NCBI GenBank assembly: GCA_039654915.1
Contig: CM077594.1
Span: 91,898,893-91,962,892, forward strand
Source of the DNA: Aquilaria yunnanensis
Lineage: Eukaryota; Streptophyta; Magnoliopsida; Malvales; Thymelaeaceae
Reading direction: 5' to 3'
Length of the DNA stretch: 64,000 nucleotides
Both the position numbers and the translations under genes were made by a program. This document shows positions 13,141-24,798 of the stretch, piece after piece; position 1 is the stretch's first letter, and the number at the start of each line of letters is the position of its first letter. The notes beneath the pieces are model-generated. The model made no database searches and was not told the origin of the DNA. It saw nothing but the letters and a program-made list of their open reading frames with translations.

Positions 13141-14088
13141 ACGCATTACCATTTTTTTTTTTATTTGATGAATTCTTGCACACAACCTACCCGAAATTTT
13201 GGCAGTTTAGAATTTTTTGAAACCAAAATTGAAATTTATCCATAATATATTATATATACACAACCCTAGCCCATACATGTGTTTTTTTTTTTTTATTCAG
13301 AGTGTAAAAATATTTTTTTTACAGCCTCCAAGAAAAAAAAATGTGACGATGATTCCAAAATTTAAAACACTAGTAGGTTTCTTCGTTGAAAAACAAAAAA
13401 GAAGTCTGTCCCCTCTTGGGGATAAAAGAATAAAAAAACAATTGAAACACACTATTGGACGCACCTGCCAACCCAACAATCACCCTAAGCCCAGCAGTCC
13501 CTTCTTAACAATAGAGGCTGCGATGAAACGAGGATACACACAGGAATCGTTTTAAATGGGCCGGAAGCCCACATCTAATAGGTCCAACAGGCCGAAACCC
13601 GCAATGCTTAAAAATCCTACTATATCCCACCTAGAAGACTCGAATTTGAGTGGCCTCTTAATCTAAAAGTGGTCAATTTGTAGCTAGAGTCCTCCAAAGT
13701 ATACATAACTGACACTTTGCCCCTTTAACCTTTCTAGAATACTTTCTAATTCTAATTCTTGTACTAGTATAAAAAAGTGAATCTTATTCATATATAAGGC
13801 CTAAATCGAGCTAATGATATACGCGCCTAACATTACTTATCAACAAATGCGAAAAAAATAACAAAACCACGTCATAATTTCGTTGGGGCAAAAACTGGAT
13901 GCAAGTCAATACCCTTTGAGCTAGCTAGACCACTTGTTTCTTTTCTCTCCCTCATTTTTTTATCCTATCTTATGTTCTGATTTGTAAATACTACTCGTAA
14001 TAATTAGTGGCGGTTGTGTTTATAGTTTTGTAAGAAAAATTCATCGAAGCGCCAAAAAAAATCCTAAGTCATATTAGTCAAAAGAAAT
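13141..14088. other. gene-free AT-rich sequence
   Basis: Two overlapping opposite-strand frames at 13217-13555 carry homopolymer-coded stretches (poly-F, poly-K) and no domain. Nothing else was recognised. Confidence 0.4.
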
Positions 14089-14097
14089 TTTATTTTT

Positions 14098-14546
14098 GGA
14101 AAACTTACAAAAACTTATAATTTTTGGCTTAACCTACAATTTACCTCTCTTTTTTAAAAAAATTACAGTTTACCCTCACTTCCATTACACTGCCCGACGA
14201 TAACTTTTGAAACTATAATTTAAACTGTCTAATAACTATGTTTCAATAATTTCAAAAATTTTGATAACTTTTTTCATAGTTAATTGACATTTAAAAAATA
14301 TTGATCTACATTTACAAAGAGAAAAATGAATGCACAAAGAATAAAAATTGATAATTTAAAATGTTTATTAACTGTAAAATGTATTGGAGAGATTAAAATC
14401 ATTGGAAGATAACTATCATATAACTTAAACTAGAGTTTCAGAAGTTGTTATCGGATTTTGTAAAATGAGCAAAGTATAAGTTTTAAAAAATATGAGGAGC
14501 AAAGTATATGTTAGATCAAAACATAAGGGGTTATTGTAAGTTTTCC
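14098..14546. mobile_element. Mutator-like MITE
   Basis: The TIR is GGAAAACTTACAA at both ends, perfect for 13 bp and then diverged. The flanks tttattttt (14089-14097) and ttgattttt (14547-14555) agree at 8 of 9 positions. The core belongs with the 1.16, 7.67 and 47.04 kb elements ('cagaagttgttatcggattttgtaaa'). Confidence 0.75.
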
Positions 14547-14736
14547 TTGATTTTTACACAATTCTATGTTTTTCTCTACACTTTCTTTTTTTTTTCTTCA
14601 ATTTAAGATTGACACACTAAATCTTATTCGCAGAAGACATATAAATGTATTGTGTACAAATATTAGATAAGACATGATAGGTGAAGAAGAGAGAGTAATT
14701 TTGTCAAAAAATTAAAAAATAAATTAATTTACTAGA

Positions 14737-15677
14737 GGGATAAATTACACACATTAACCCCAACCTTTTAATTTTGTTTTTGTTCTAACTCTAACCTCGA
14801 ATTTGTTTATAGCGTCTTTCTAGCGTGGTTAAAATGTTCAATTTTGGACCTTTTTTTTTATGGAATCTGTTATCTCGTATGAAAAATACCATGTCATCAT
14901 ATTATTGTAGGGAAGAATGCTCGTTTTAACCCTTGAGAAAATTCCCTTTGCCAAAAAAAGCCTTAAAACTTTTCGAATCTAACAAAAAACTACCTCATCA
15001 TCTCTGGCTCCCTCTTTGGCCAACTCCCTCCTACATATGCCTCCTTCACCTGCCGCCACTAACCCATCCTCGCTATCGCTCATCCATCTCCGCTGCCACT
15101 CACGCATCCTTGTCGTCTCTTACTCGCTTCCTCTCCCCCATTCTCGCCGTTGTTCACTCGATTCCGTTGCTCCTTTGTTTGTGATTTAGGGACGTCCAAA
15201 TCAATGCCTGATTTTGTCATCTAATTTCATTGCCAATGTCTGAACCATCGCTTGATTTCATTCAAATTGAGGCTTACAATTTGAGGGCATCCAAATCGAG
15301 GCCTGATTTTGTCCCCAACATCCAAATCGTCACCTGATTCATCACCCTCACCATGGAGAGGAGGCTAGAGAGGGTTAGTTGGAGATGGATGAGAGAAAGT
15401 ATTAAGGTTTTTTTTTTTGCAAATGAATTTTTTGTTAGATTTGAAAGTTTTTAGGCTTTTTTGGCAAAGGAAAAATTTTACAAGGGTTAAAACATGCATT
15501 TTCTGCTATAATCATATGATGATGTGACATTTTCCATTTGAGATAACGGATGCCATAAAAAAAAGATCCAAAATAAAATATTTTAACCACGTTAAGGAGG
15601 TGTTATGAACAAATTCGAGGTTGATGTTAGAACGGAAATAAAATTTAAAGGTTGGGGTTAAAACATGTAATTTACCC
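14737..15677. mobile_element. long-TIR Mutator-like element with exon-like insert
   Basis: The left end GGGATAAATTACACACATTA and the reverse complement of the right end (GGGTAAATTACATGTTTTAA) continue as inverted arms of about 120 bp. Near-identical 'tactaga' flanks both sides. The core (about 14980-15360) is CT-rich and keeps the 'aacaaaaaactacc' and 'catatgcctcc' blocks of the 4.51 kb copy, so the two are one family that may carry the same captured fragment. Confidence 0.75.
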
Positions 15678-15903
15678 ATACTAGAAGTTTATATAAGAGT
15701 TTGTATAAAGTAATACATCATCCCTTTTAAATTGTATAAGGTACTTTTTAATTTAAAATTTATGAAAATGATAACTCATTTTCTTGAATAATTAATGATC
15801 TTGTTACTTAAAAGCTCTTTTGACTATCTTAAAAAAAAAGTTTGATATTTGAAATGTATTAAATGCATTTGTGAGGATAAATTTTGGAAATGTATCAAAG
15901 TTA

Positions 15904-17131
15904 CCAGAACTCCCCCCTGAGATTAGGTCAAAACTACACTCGTGTCCCTCATTTTTTTTAATACCTACAATTGCCCCCTAAAAAATTAACACCGTCATTC
16001 ACCAGTAGACTGAAAAAGTAAAATATCTGATTTTGCCTTCCTAATCTTCTTCCTTGGAAACTTTACCCCCCAACTTTCATATCAATACAAAATCAGAAGA
16101 CCAGATTTGCGGTCGGGTCGTCGGAGGGAGACGCGGCTTCCTCTCTCTCTTCACGACCTTAATTCGTTCGGATTCGCCCCCTCTTCGTCATCCACCATAC
16201 CATCGGTTCCTCTCCCTCTCTTCACCACATAGTAACTTACTCCCTACACTCGATTTCATCTGCCTCCGCTCCGATGGAGGACTCAATTTCGTCTGCCTTT
16301 GCTTGATTTTGTTGGATTTGAGCAGGTTTAGCTCGTCGTTTGTTCGCTACTCTCCAGTTCGATTGTTTGATTGTTCGTCCTCATCGTTGATTGTTCGTCG
16401 TTCGATTGTTTACCAGGCGGCTCTCCTTCTTTGTATCCGGTTTCAGCGTAAGGGGCCGATCTCGACGGTGGTCGAGTGATTGAGAGCGTCGGAAGGCTGG
16501 TGGTTTGGAGCGATTGGCTATCGGGTTTCGGCCGGAACCAACCCAGATTCGTCAAGACGCCATCGAGTTTTTGCCGAAGAGCAGAAGGAGAACGGTGGAA
16601 GATAACGAAGGAGAACGGAAGATGAATCGTGATCGATTCGTTTCTCGTTTTGCATCGAGAAGGAAGAGGAATCGGAATCGATTAGTATGATTCAAACGCC
16701 AGATTTCTCGTTCAAACCGTTTGATTCGAACGCTAGATAAATCGGGGAGACGAGGAGACCCTTCGATGCCGGTGCGTCGCCAGAGGATAAGACGAGGGCA
16801 TTGGGACTTGGTGGCTGTGACGGCGGTGAGGGTGTGACCACATTGAGGGAGATGACAGTGAGGGTGCAACGGCGGATAGCGTCGGCGGCGGTGAAGGCAG
16901 AGGCGAAGGAGGAGGGGGGGCATGGAGGGAAACTGGGCTTAGCTTGATAGATATAGAAGCTGGTGGGCAAAATGTTTAGGGCAGAAAGCCAGAAGGGCTA
17001 CAATATGTATTTTTTCTTTTCTTTTATAACGGTGGATGACGCAGTTAGTTTCCGGGTAGGAGAGTTAGTGTAGGTATTTGAAACAGGGGGATACAAGTGT
17101 AGGTTCAACCTAATCTCAGGGGGAGTCCTGG
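15904..17131. mobile_element. long-TIR element with GC-rich insert (Pack-MULE candidate)
   Basis: The left arm (CCAGAACTCCCCCCTGAGAT...) pairs with the reverse complement of the right arm (CCAGGACTCCCCCTGAGATT...) over about 110 bp. The interior is far richer in GC than its surroundings and has open frames on both strands (16054-16479 +, 16552-16923 -). None has a domain I recognise, and they overlap, so I read this as captured host sequence and not as a gene. No clean target duplication was found. The end lies about 300 bp upstream of the RDM1 region. Confidence 0.65.
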
Positions 17132-17438
17132 AAGTTTTCCCTTTAAAATTCTATGAAAAAGCAAATTCGTCAAAGATCAAGAAATTGTATCACATAAAAT
17201 TTCATAAGATTTTAATATAAACTTTTAGTGCATGAGAAATTAATCATGGTTAAAGGAAAACAATATTAAAATAACACATAATTTTTTCTATTTTTTAATT
17301 TCCGTACAAAAAACCTACAGAGTAGTACACATAATACCACTGATTGTGAAGTGTACAAAGTCTTTGAAATAGTATTGTAATATAATTGGAAAATTATAAA
17401 GTGCTAAGGGCTCAACAGAAGAATTAACGGGAACTTTA
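17132..17438. other. AT-rich region upstream of RDM1
   Basis: This is the likely RDM1 promoter interval. No specific core promoter element stands out. Confidence 0.3.
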
Positions 17439-17723
17439 GTGGCGAATGATGTACTACTCTACTCTGTAGTACTGCTTCTTTCATTCTGTACTGGGAATCT
17501 AGGGTTTCTCGTGTACAAGCTTTTCTTCTCTTCTCTTGTCAGCCACTCTATTTCGAGAATCGCCCTGAGTGTAGGCTCCATTTTCTTCAAATTGGCTTCT
17601 TTATTGCTTAAGGCTCAATTTTGGGTAAACCTATGGCTCTCACTTTCATTTCTGGCCTCGTATGACGTGGGTCCGATTTGGATATTTGCTTTTTGGGTGA
17701 TTTTGGCCAGCATTGAGGAAACC

Positions 17724-18787
17724 ATGAAGAGAGCGATGCCTTGGAACGAGCAAGTAGATGTGATTTCTTCAGATGAATCTTCGTCAGAAGCAGAGGGCGA
17801 AGTTAATGAAGGAATTAGTAACATGTCCATCAAGCAGCCTCCCATAGAATTGCCTCCGGAGGGTAATTTTGTTTTGACTAATTGGGTTTTTTGATCTCCT
17901 GCGAACCTGTTAATATCTCGATGTCTCCTTTCTATATCTCCCCTGGCACATTTTTTGCTGCAAGATGTCTTTTTCCAGTGTCATATATTTGATGGGGTTT
18001 TCATTAAAATGACGAGAAAACCGAAAGTGTGAAATTGGTAACGATTTTGTCCTAATAAGGCGGTAGTTTGTTGGAACTATAGATTTGTAATTCCTTGCTG
18101 ATTGGGTTGTTTATTTCGAAACTTCATCTTTGAATTGCTCCTGGGGTTGTCGCGCGAAGGCCACAATGATGCTTTACAAATTCTCGAAACTTGTTGAAGT
18201 GGTACTAATAGTTTTTGATTCAGGGCCATGCTTTTCTTGGCCTCAGTCGTGAGTATTCTCTCTTGAGTCCTTGTTTGTTAGATTTTATGCTTGTAGACAG
18301 GATCAAATGATAGCTTTCTGAACAGAGATATGGATGTTGAATCCTATTTAACATTCTTCTTTATGAGGCTACATTTTGTTGGATGAAAATAATGTTCCAC
18401 TGACATGGATTGGTTCTAGGTCTATTGACTAAAAGGGCAGAAATGTATCAAGAGTATATGAAGCAAATACCGATCCCTATGCTTCGCGGTTCTATCATTC
18501 CATATATGTCTTGGGTGGGATTAGGCAGATCTATCAAGCGATTATACAGGCAACCCTTGCATTACCTCACAAACATTGTTCTAAAGCAGTGGGATCAGTT
18601 GAGACTTGGCAGTGAGGATGAAGATCAGCCCCTGGATACTATCATCCATCCACGCAAAGCTGAAGCCACCATCTGGCTGATTGAGGAAATCCATCGGCAG
18701 ACCTCATCCCATCATCACATTGCCAAACTCTGGCAGTCTGATCCGATGCATTATGCATATATTGATTCTATTTTCCCTGTATCTTGA
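17724..18787 (+). CDS. RDM1: RDM1, RNA-directed DNA methylation 1 protein
   Basis: Exon 1 is 17724-17862 and exon 2 is 18420-18787. The GT-AG intron (phase 1) restores a Gly codon. The product is 168 aa, against 163 in Arabidopsis as I recall. Residues about 48-166 match RDM1 closely ([71 protein letters not shown]). The N-terminus is acidic and Ser-rich and poorly conserved. From the family: RDM1 is nuclear, belongs to the DRD1-DMS3-RDM1 complex, contacts AGO4 and DRM2, and prefers single-stranded methylated DNA. The methionine reported to matter for that binding (Met50 in Arabidopsis) corresponds to Met55 here. The frame stays open upstream to an ATG at 17439, adding 95 hydrophobic residues. 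I chose the ATG at 17724 because the known protein has no membrane segment. Confidence 0.93.
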
Positions 18788-18946
18788 AGCTCTTGCTGAG
18801 AAGTCAGCCTGCTGGTTTTGACTCTTCTGCTGCCAATGTCCTGTTGTTTATAATCATCAGGAGCCTGAGGTAGGATTATTTAACTTTCTTATCCCTGTAA
18901 AAATGTCGGATGGGTTCTTAATGTGATCCGCAAGTGTACAATGGTG

Positions 18947-18952
18947 AATAAA
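18947..18952 (+). terminator. probable RDM1 poly(A) signal
   Basis: AATAAA lies 160 nt after the RDM1 stop codon, in AT-rich sequence. Confidence 0.5.
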
Positions 18953-19183
18953 ATGTGAAATCTTTTTGTTCTTCCCATCTCCATTCTTAATGTTTGTTGT
19001 TAGCAAATAGTGAATAGGGCATCCTGTGTTCATGCTTTAGGGTCTAAGCCATGGAATGAGTTCCAAAAGGTTTCATATTTATATGGTGGAAAGATGGCTC
19101 GAATAGCAATGAGAAAGGAACTGCTGTTCAGATTGAAGGAGAACACAAAAACTGATGGGACATTTAGACTTGGAAGCACCTTA

Positions 19184-19189
19184 TTTATT
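19184..19189 (-). terminator. probable methyltransferase poly(A) signal
   Basis: AATAAA on the minus strand lies about 60 nt past the homocysteine S-methyltransferase stop codon. With the RDM1 signal at 18947 it marks a very short convergent intergenic gap. Confidence 0.5.
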
Positions 19190-19248
19190 TACAGAGATTC
19201 ACAACTTCATGACACAGAAGGCCATACGGGGAATATGCATGTGGGGGC

Positions 19249-22200
19249 TTAGTTTCCAAGGGTTTCCTTTCCAAAAAGATTCCTGGATATGGCTTTGATG
19301 GTGGCTGGGGTAGTCCTGCAGCATCCACCAAAAAGGGAGGCTCCGGCCTCGCGCCAATTTCCAACGTATGATACAAAATCTTCATCTTCCACCCCACTGC
19401 ATTTCTGCGAAAAAGGAAAAGGACAGATTTCAAATTTCATACTTGGACCACTAGAGGGGTAAAACTTGATTCACGAGTAATCTATTTGTGCTGCAGCTCA
19501 GGTGGTCGATGCTTTTCTCTTCTAAAATTGAAGAGCTTGAAGGCTTAAGATGCATAAATAGCTTGCAAAAGATGAGTAACTTACCACCCACCGCTTCTGC
19601 AAAGCATCATACATCTCCCCACTGTTTGGATACACAATTATTGGTTTATTTGTGACCTGCAAATTTCAGAAACCCAAATATCACAAACATGCATTTAGCA
19701 TGACCTCATTTGTTGGTAACATAAAGAAGAATACCTTCTTGATGGAGAGGATCAGGCCATTGATGAATCTAGGAGGTGTACAGTTGACTCCTACTGCGAC
19801 AACTTGCTTGCAGGAGTTGGCAATGGCAGCACACTCGCTTATGGGGTCGCCGCTGACCATGTTAGTTCCATCCTTGCAACTGAAAGATAACCAAGCTGGA
19901 ATATCTATGCCTTCTTCCTCCAGAAGTTCCACATATGCCTAATGGTCAAGAAGTAAAATGAGATGATTCAACAGAGAATTGATGGTAGGAACATGTCCAT
20001 AGTCACAAAGCGAGTTAAAATAGAAAGTACCTGAGCTTCTAACTTATTGGGAATTGTCTCAAATGCAATAAGATCGGCTCCAGACTTTGCCAGAATCTGC
20101 AACCTCCTCCTGTGGAAATCCTTGAGCCCATCCAAAGTCACTGAGTCACCATAGTTGCCACTGTCAAAAAGAAAGCTCAAGGTTTAGCCTTGAAACCAAA
20201 TGAAGGGTTAGCTAGAACCATATAATGAGTCTCATGAGATGAAGCACCTGTACTCGGAGCCATCAGCCAGATAAGCTCCGTAGCTGCCAACAGAAGCAGC
20301 AATCAGAACCGGACGTTTTGAGATGTTGTCGTGTTGAAGGAAGTCCAAAGAATCTTTACTGCATCTATCACGATATATATCCCGTGCCTCGCGTGCAATT
20401 TGTACACTTGTTTGAAGCAAAGAGTCAGCTTCTTCCCTGGAGAAGCCTTTGGCTTCAAATCCCTGAATGGTAGCCTGTGCAGCAGAATTCAGTTAATTAG
20501 CAGCGGCAATGTGAAAATGCTTATACATACAAAGGAAGGAAAAGAGATTGTAATTAAGTTACCTGATAAGATGCAGTTATGATTATATTTGCACCAGCGT
20601 CCAGGTAGTCTAGATGAACCTGTTACTTGAACCAAAGTTGTATGTATCAGAAGAAACAAAAGAAGGTTTTGTTTTGTTTGGGTATATATGAAGGTAGGGT
20701 AGGGGCAAGTTGGGAGCATAACATAGGACCGCACCTGCACCGCCCCGCCCCGCCCGCCGCTTAGGGGTCTGCATTTCACGTTTTTCTGGCTTTAGAGTCA
20801 AAATAATGTTGTACCCCGGGGTTTACAAGGCTGCCGTTTTGAGTTTTTATGAGATATGTGCTGTAAGAGACAGCACGCTAACCTTGTCTATCTAGTATCA
20901 GTGTCTATTTTAGAGTGTTTAACATTGGATTAATAGTGTCTGTTTTTAGTGTTTAAATATCTGCAAGTCATTTTTCAAGTGATGCAAATAAAATAGTTTA
21001 GTTATTCAAAATTTACATTTATCTAGGAGATAATCATGTTATTTCTAAGAATATATATGTGGAAAAATCATGTACTCTCTCCGTCTCATGTTATTTGCTC
21101 CATTTCACTTTTTTTACTTAAGTTTGAATTAATTTATTTATGTTATATTTTCTATAAAAAAAATTAGAAAAATATTATTTAGAAACTATAAATCTCTATT
21201 TATCATTTATATATAGAAAATTTACAATTATATACTAAAATGTTGAAGATAAAAATTTATAGATTAATTTGTGCACAAAGAACTTGGGGTAGAAGGAGAA
21301 ACATTTTTATGGTTTTCAATTTTTTTGGGAGAATCCAAATCAGTTAGCTTTTTTTTTGTACTATGTTTAAGTTGAAACAATTCATAAGTTGTGGTAATTG
21401 ATCTATAATATTATATGTTAAGTGTCTACATTTGGGTAAGGGAGTGTCTAGTTTACATATTTAAGTATATTCTCTAGGTTTATATGGTGTACAGGTGTAT
21501 GATTGTGGTATCAAGTGCAAGACTACGGTTGTTAAATATCTAATATGATAGGTTTAGTGTTTGAATATGTTAACAAAGTATCCTATCTATATGTTTGCAT
21601 CTTGTCTACCTATAGATGAACTTGGATGCATTTTATATAGAATTACACATCACATAGATATAATTGATATACATAGAAATAGACATTAGACCACTGATTT
21701 TTTATACTAAGTACAAAGATGTTTAACTCCTTTTTTTTTTTTTATAGTTGTGGAGTCCAGGTGTCTGATTATGGTAATTGCATATCTATTATAATAGGTT
21801 GAGTGTCTGAATCTCATAAGAAATTGTCTTGCCTATCTGTTTGAGTATTGTGTTTGAGTGCTCGATTGTAATGTCCCAAGTGTTTAATTATAGTAGTTGA
21901 CTGTCTAGTATGAGTTAAGTGTCTAAATTTGGTGAGAGAGTATAAAATTTATTATTATGGTGTCCAAGCGTTCGATTGTAGTGTTTGAATATCTTGTTTG
22001 ATAGGTTGAGTGCATATATCTAGTAATGTAATGTTAAAACTAAATCTAGGAGTTTTCTAATTCTACGGACAATTGGTATAAAAACCTATAACAATTTTAG
22101 TGTCCATAATTGATATAGAAATGTCTAAAACTATCATTTTAATTTTTTTTCATTATTTTTTATTTATATATATAAAGTAAATGATGAAAATAAAAATATA

Positions 22201-24742
22201 TAATTTTTTTGTCTTTTTTTCAACCAATTCATAACGGATGGTCCTGCCTTCCTTAACGGAATGACAAAAGTAATACTCGAAATGGAGTGAGATCAAGAGG
22301 TCCGACTCCCGCCTCCCCATTTCTCTACTAGCCAGTTCCATTAAATACTGGTTTAAATGCCTTTTCGGATTTAAAAAAAAAAAAAAAAAAGGGCACTTCT
22401 TACTGTGTATATTATATCATTTCTTTATTATATACTTATAAAAATGCTCTTTTTGTGTATAAAAAATTTAATGCATAACGGATAATCAGTGATATCCACT
22501 TTTTTTGGGCCGATTGCCAGTTGCCAGTACCACTACGTATACTAGACACGTCACAGATAAGCATTCGAGAATGTGATGGGGGGTATAGGCATAGCGCATA
22601 AGATAATTTCTGTGAATGATCTGAATGTGGTGGGCTCCAGGATGGAACTTCGTAAATATATTTGGGAGCCAAAAATTAACACGTCTCACATAATATGTTG
22701 CACATTTGTGCACATTTTAAGTTTGGTTGAAATATGCATTTGGTCCCTCAACTTGGACAACTCTAATGAGTTAGTTCTTTATCTTTAACTTAATGCAATA
22801 ATCCTTTATCTTTGACTCAATACAAATTAGTCTATCAACTTAGCAAAATTTAGCTAGTCTAAATTGGATAGAAAGGTAAATAGAGTTAGATCCTTTGCTG
22901 ATGTGACATGGAGCTTGGGTAGGGCTGTGCTAACTTGGTAACAAACTCCTCTCATTCTTGCATGCTCCAACAATTTAGCAAAGTCTCTTCTTCCTTTGTT
23001 ATAAAATCTAACCCTAGTTAATAACGCTACATGTGGCTCTAATCAGTACTAATCCATCAACCAATTAACCCTCAAAAGTTATTAGCAATAAATGTGGCCT
23101 TCGGGGAACACCACGACTCAGAATTTTCCAGCTATAGCACCACTACTATAGAAGATGACTAGGTCTACAACTGGTATAACTAGTCTCCAATCATCGATTA
23201 TGATGTCTTGCCTCATGGACACGATGACTTTCGTGACTTGATTCAGTCAATGATCGACGTCGATGGGGCTGCTGCGCTGGACTTCTCTGGCACGGGACAG
23301 CACAATCAATTTTGCTTCCTCGGCATCATCCATAGACACGATGTTAATGCACGAGTAATCTGCATCTAGCACCTTTGCCAATAAGACCACCCAATAAAAT
23401 TTGCTCTCTACCAACAAAATCCTTTTGGCTTCCTCTTTTGTAAGCATAATTACTTTTCATGCAAGCACTCAAACATAGCTACATGTAAGCACCAAAAAAT
23501 AGCTTCCCCTTACTCTGTGTGAAGAGGGAGCGAGAGCAAGACGAATCCTAAAATGAAATTCTTGCCTAGGCATGAACATTGCCACTCCATTGAGACATCA
23601 TTTTAATAGCAAATATTCATGATTGCTAGGCTGCTCCTTCCAAAATGGGTCATAAACTTCCAGAACAGAGCTCTCGTAAGTGCGATGGCGTCGTCTCCCT
23701 CAGCCGAGAGCTCAACGTCCTTGCTTCCAACTCTGAGGATCTTGAGCTTGTCTGAAACCCAGCTCAGTGTTCCCTACAAATTTCGCATACATTGACCGAT
23801 TAAAGCTCTTGGTCGCCACAAAAGCAAAGACTGGTATGGAAGTCTTGGGCTCTTTCCTTCATTAGTATTTGGAACAGTAGCTTCCTTAGTAGCTCAATCC
23901 TATGCCTGAATCTATACGACTTCTTCACGCCTCTAGACAATTGCTTAGGTGTTGCACTCTAATTTTCAGAGGCAATTGATTTGTAATTTTCAGGAATTTC
24001 AAACCCTAGCCAGAAGCTCAACCAATTGACTCCTCGTTTAATCCACATTAGCCCCTTATAAACATCATCTGTATGATGTGTGCGCTTTCTATCAAACTAC
24101 GGACTAAGTCCTGTAGTTTATCAAAGTTTAAGGACTAAGTCATTATGAGTCAAAGCTAAAGACCTAACTTGTACGAGTTTGCAAAGTTTAGGGACAAAAT
24201 ATGCATTTAGGCCTTGAAGTTTTTCTCCTATTTCACTGAAAAAATGCTACATTTTTAAATAGGATTGACAAATTTAAACTTCATCAAAACTCTTGTGAGA
24301 TTTATATAATTTAGACATAAGTTAATTGTTTTCATATATTATGATATCTTTTATTGGTTTGCTCCTTCAAAATTTATACGAGTTATTATCAAAACAAAAG
24401 TTATACAAGTTACATTATAGTCTTCAACTTTAACATTTTATATGAATAAGCCAGATCTTTACTTCCTTATATTTTATGTTATTTGTACTTTAAATAACTA
24501 TGGCATATAAATTAGTGCTTTTTAGTTAAATTTTAGAGTCGCTACCCCTTGGAGACCCATGGTGCCTGAAGTTCAAGTCATAAGCCTGGTCTTCCAAAAC
24601 GACAGAAATTGCCACGCCATCAATCACAAAGTGTTCCACTAAGATGAGATAGCTTCTCACACTGATCGATTCGTATGTTATGTTGTGCCATGTAATTTAT
24701 TTAAAGGTTTGAATTAAAATTACACGTCTTCCTTCATATTCT

Positions 24743-24798
<56 letters not shown>

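Noticed and set aside
16054..16923. Frames of 141 and 123 codons in the GC-rich block before RDM1
   Set aside because: They lie between the arms of a long-TIR element, overlap on opposite strands and match no known domain. Captured sequence is the better reading.
18224..18248. Possible small middle exon of RDM1 (cag/ggcc...cagtc/gtgagt)
   Set aside because: It has splice-like borders, but its 25 nt shift the frame and lead to a stop in exon 2. Direct joining of exons 1 and 2 gives the conserved protein.
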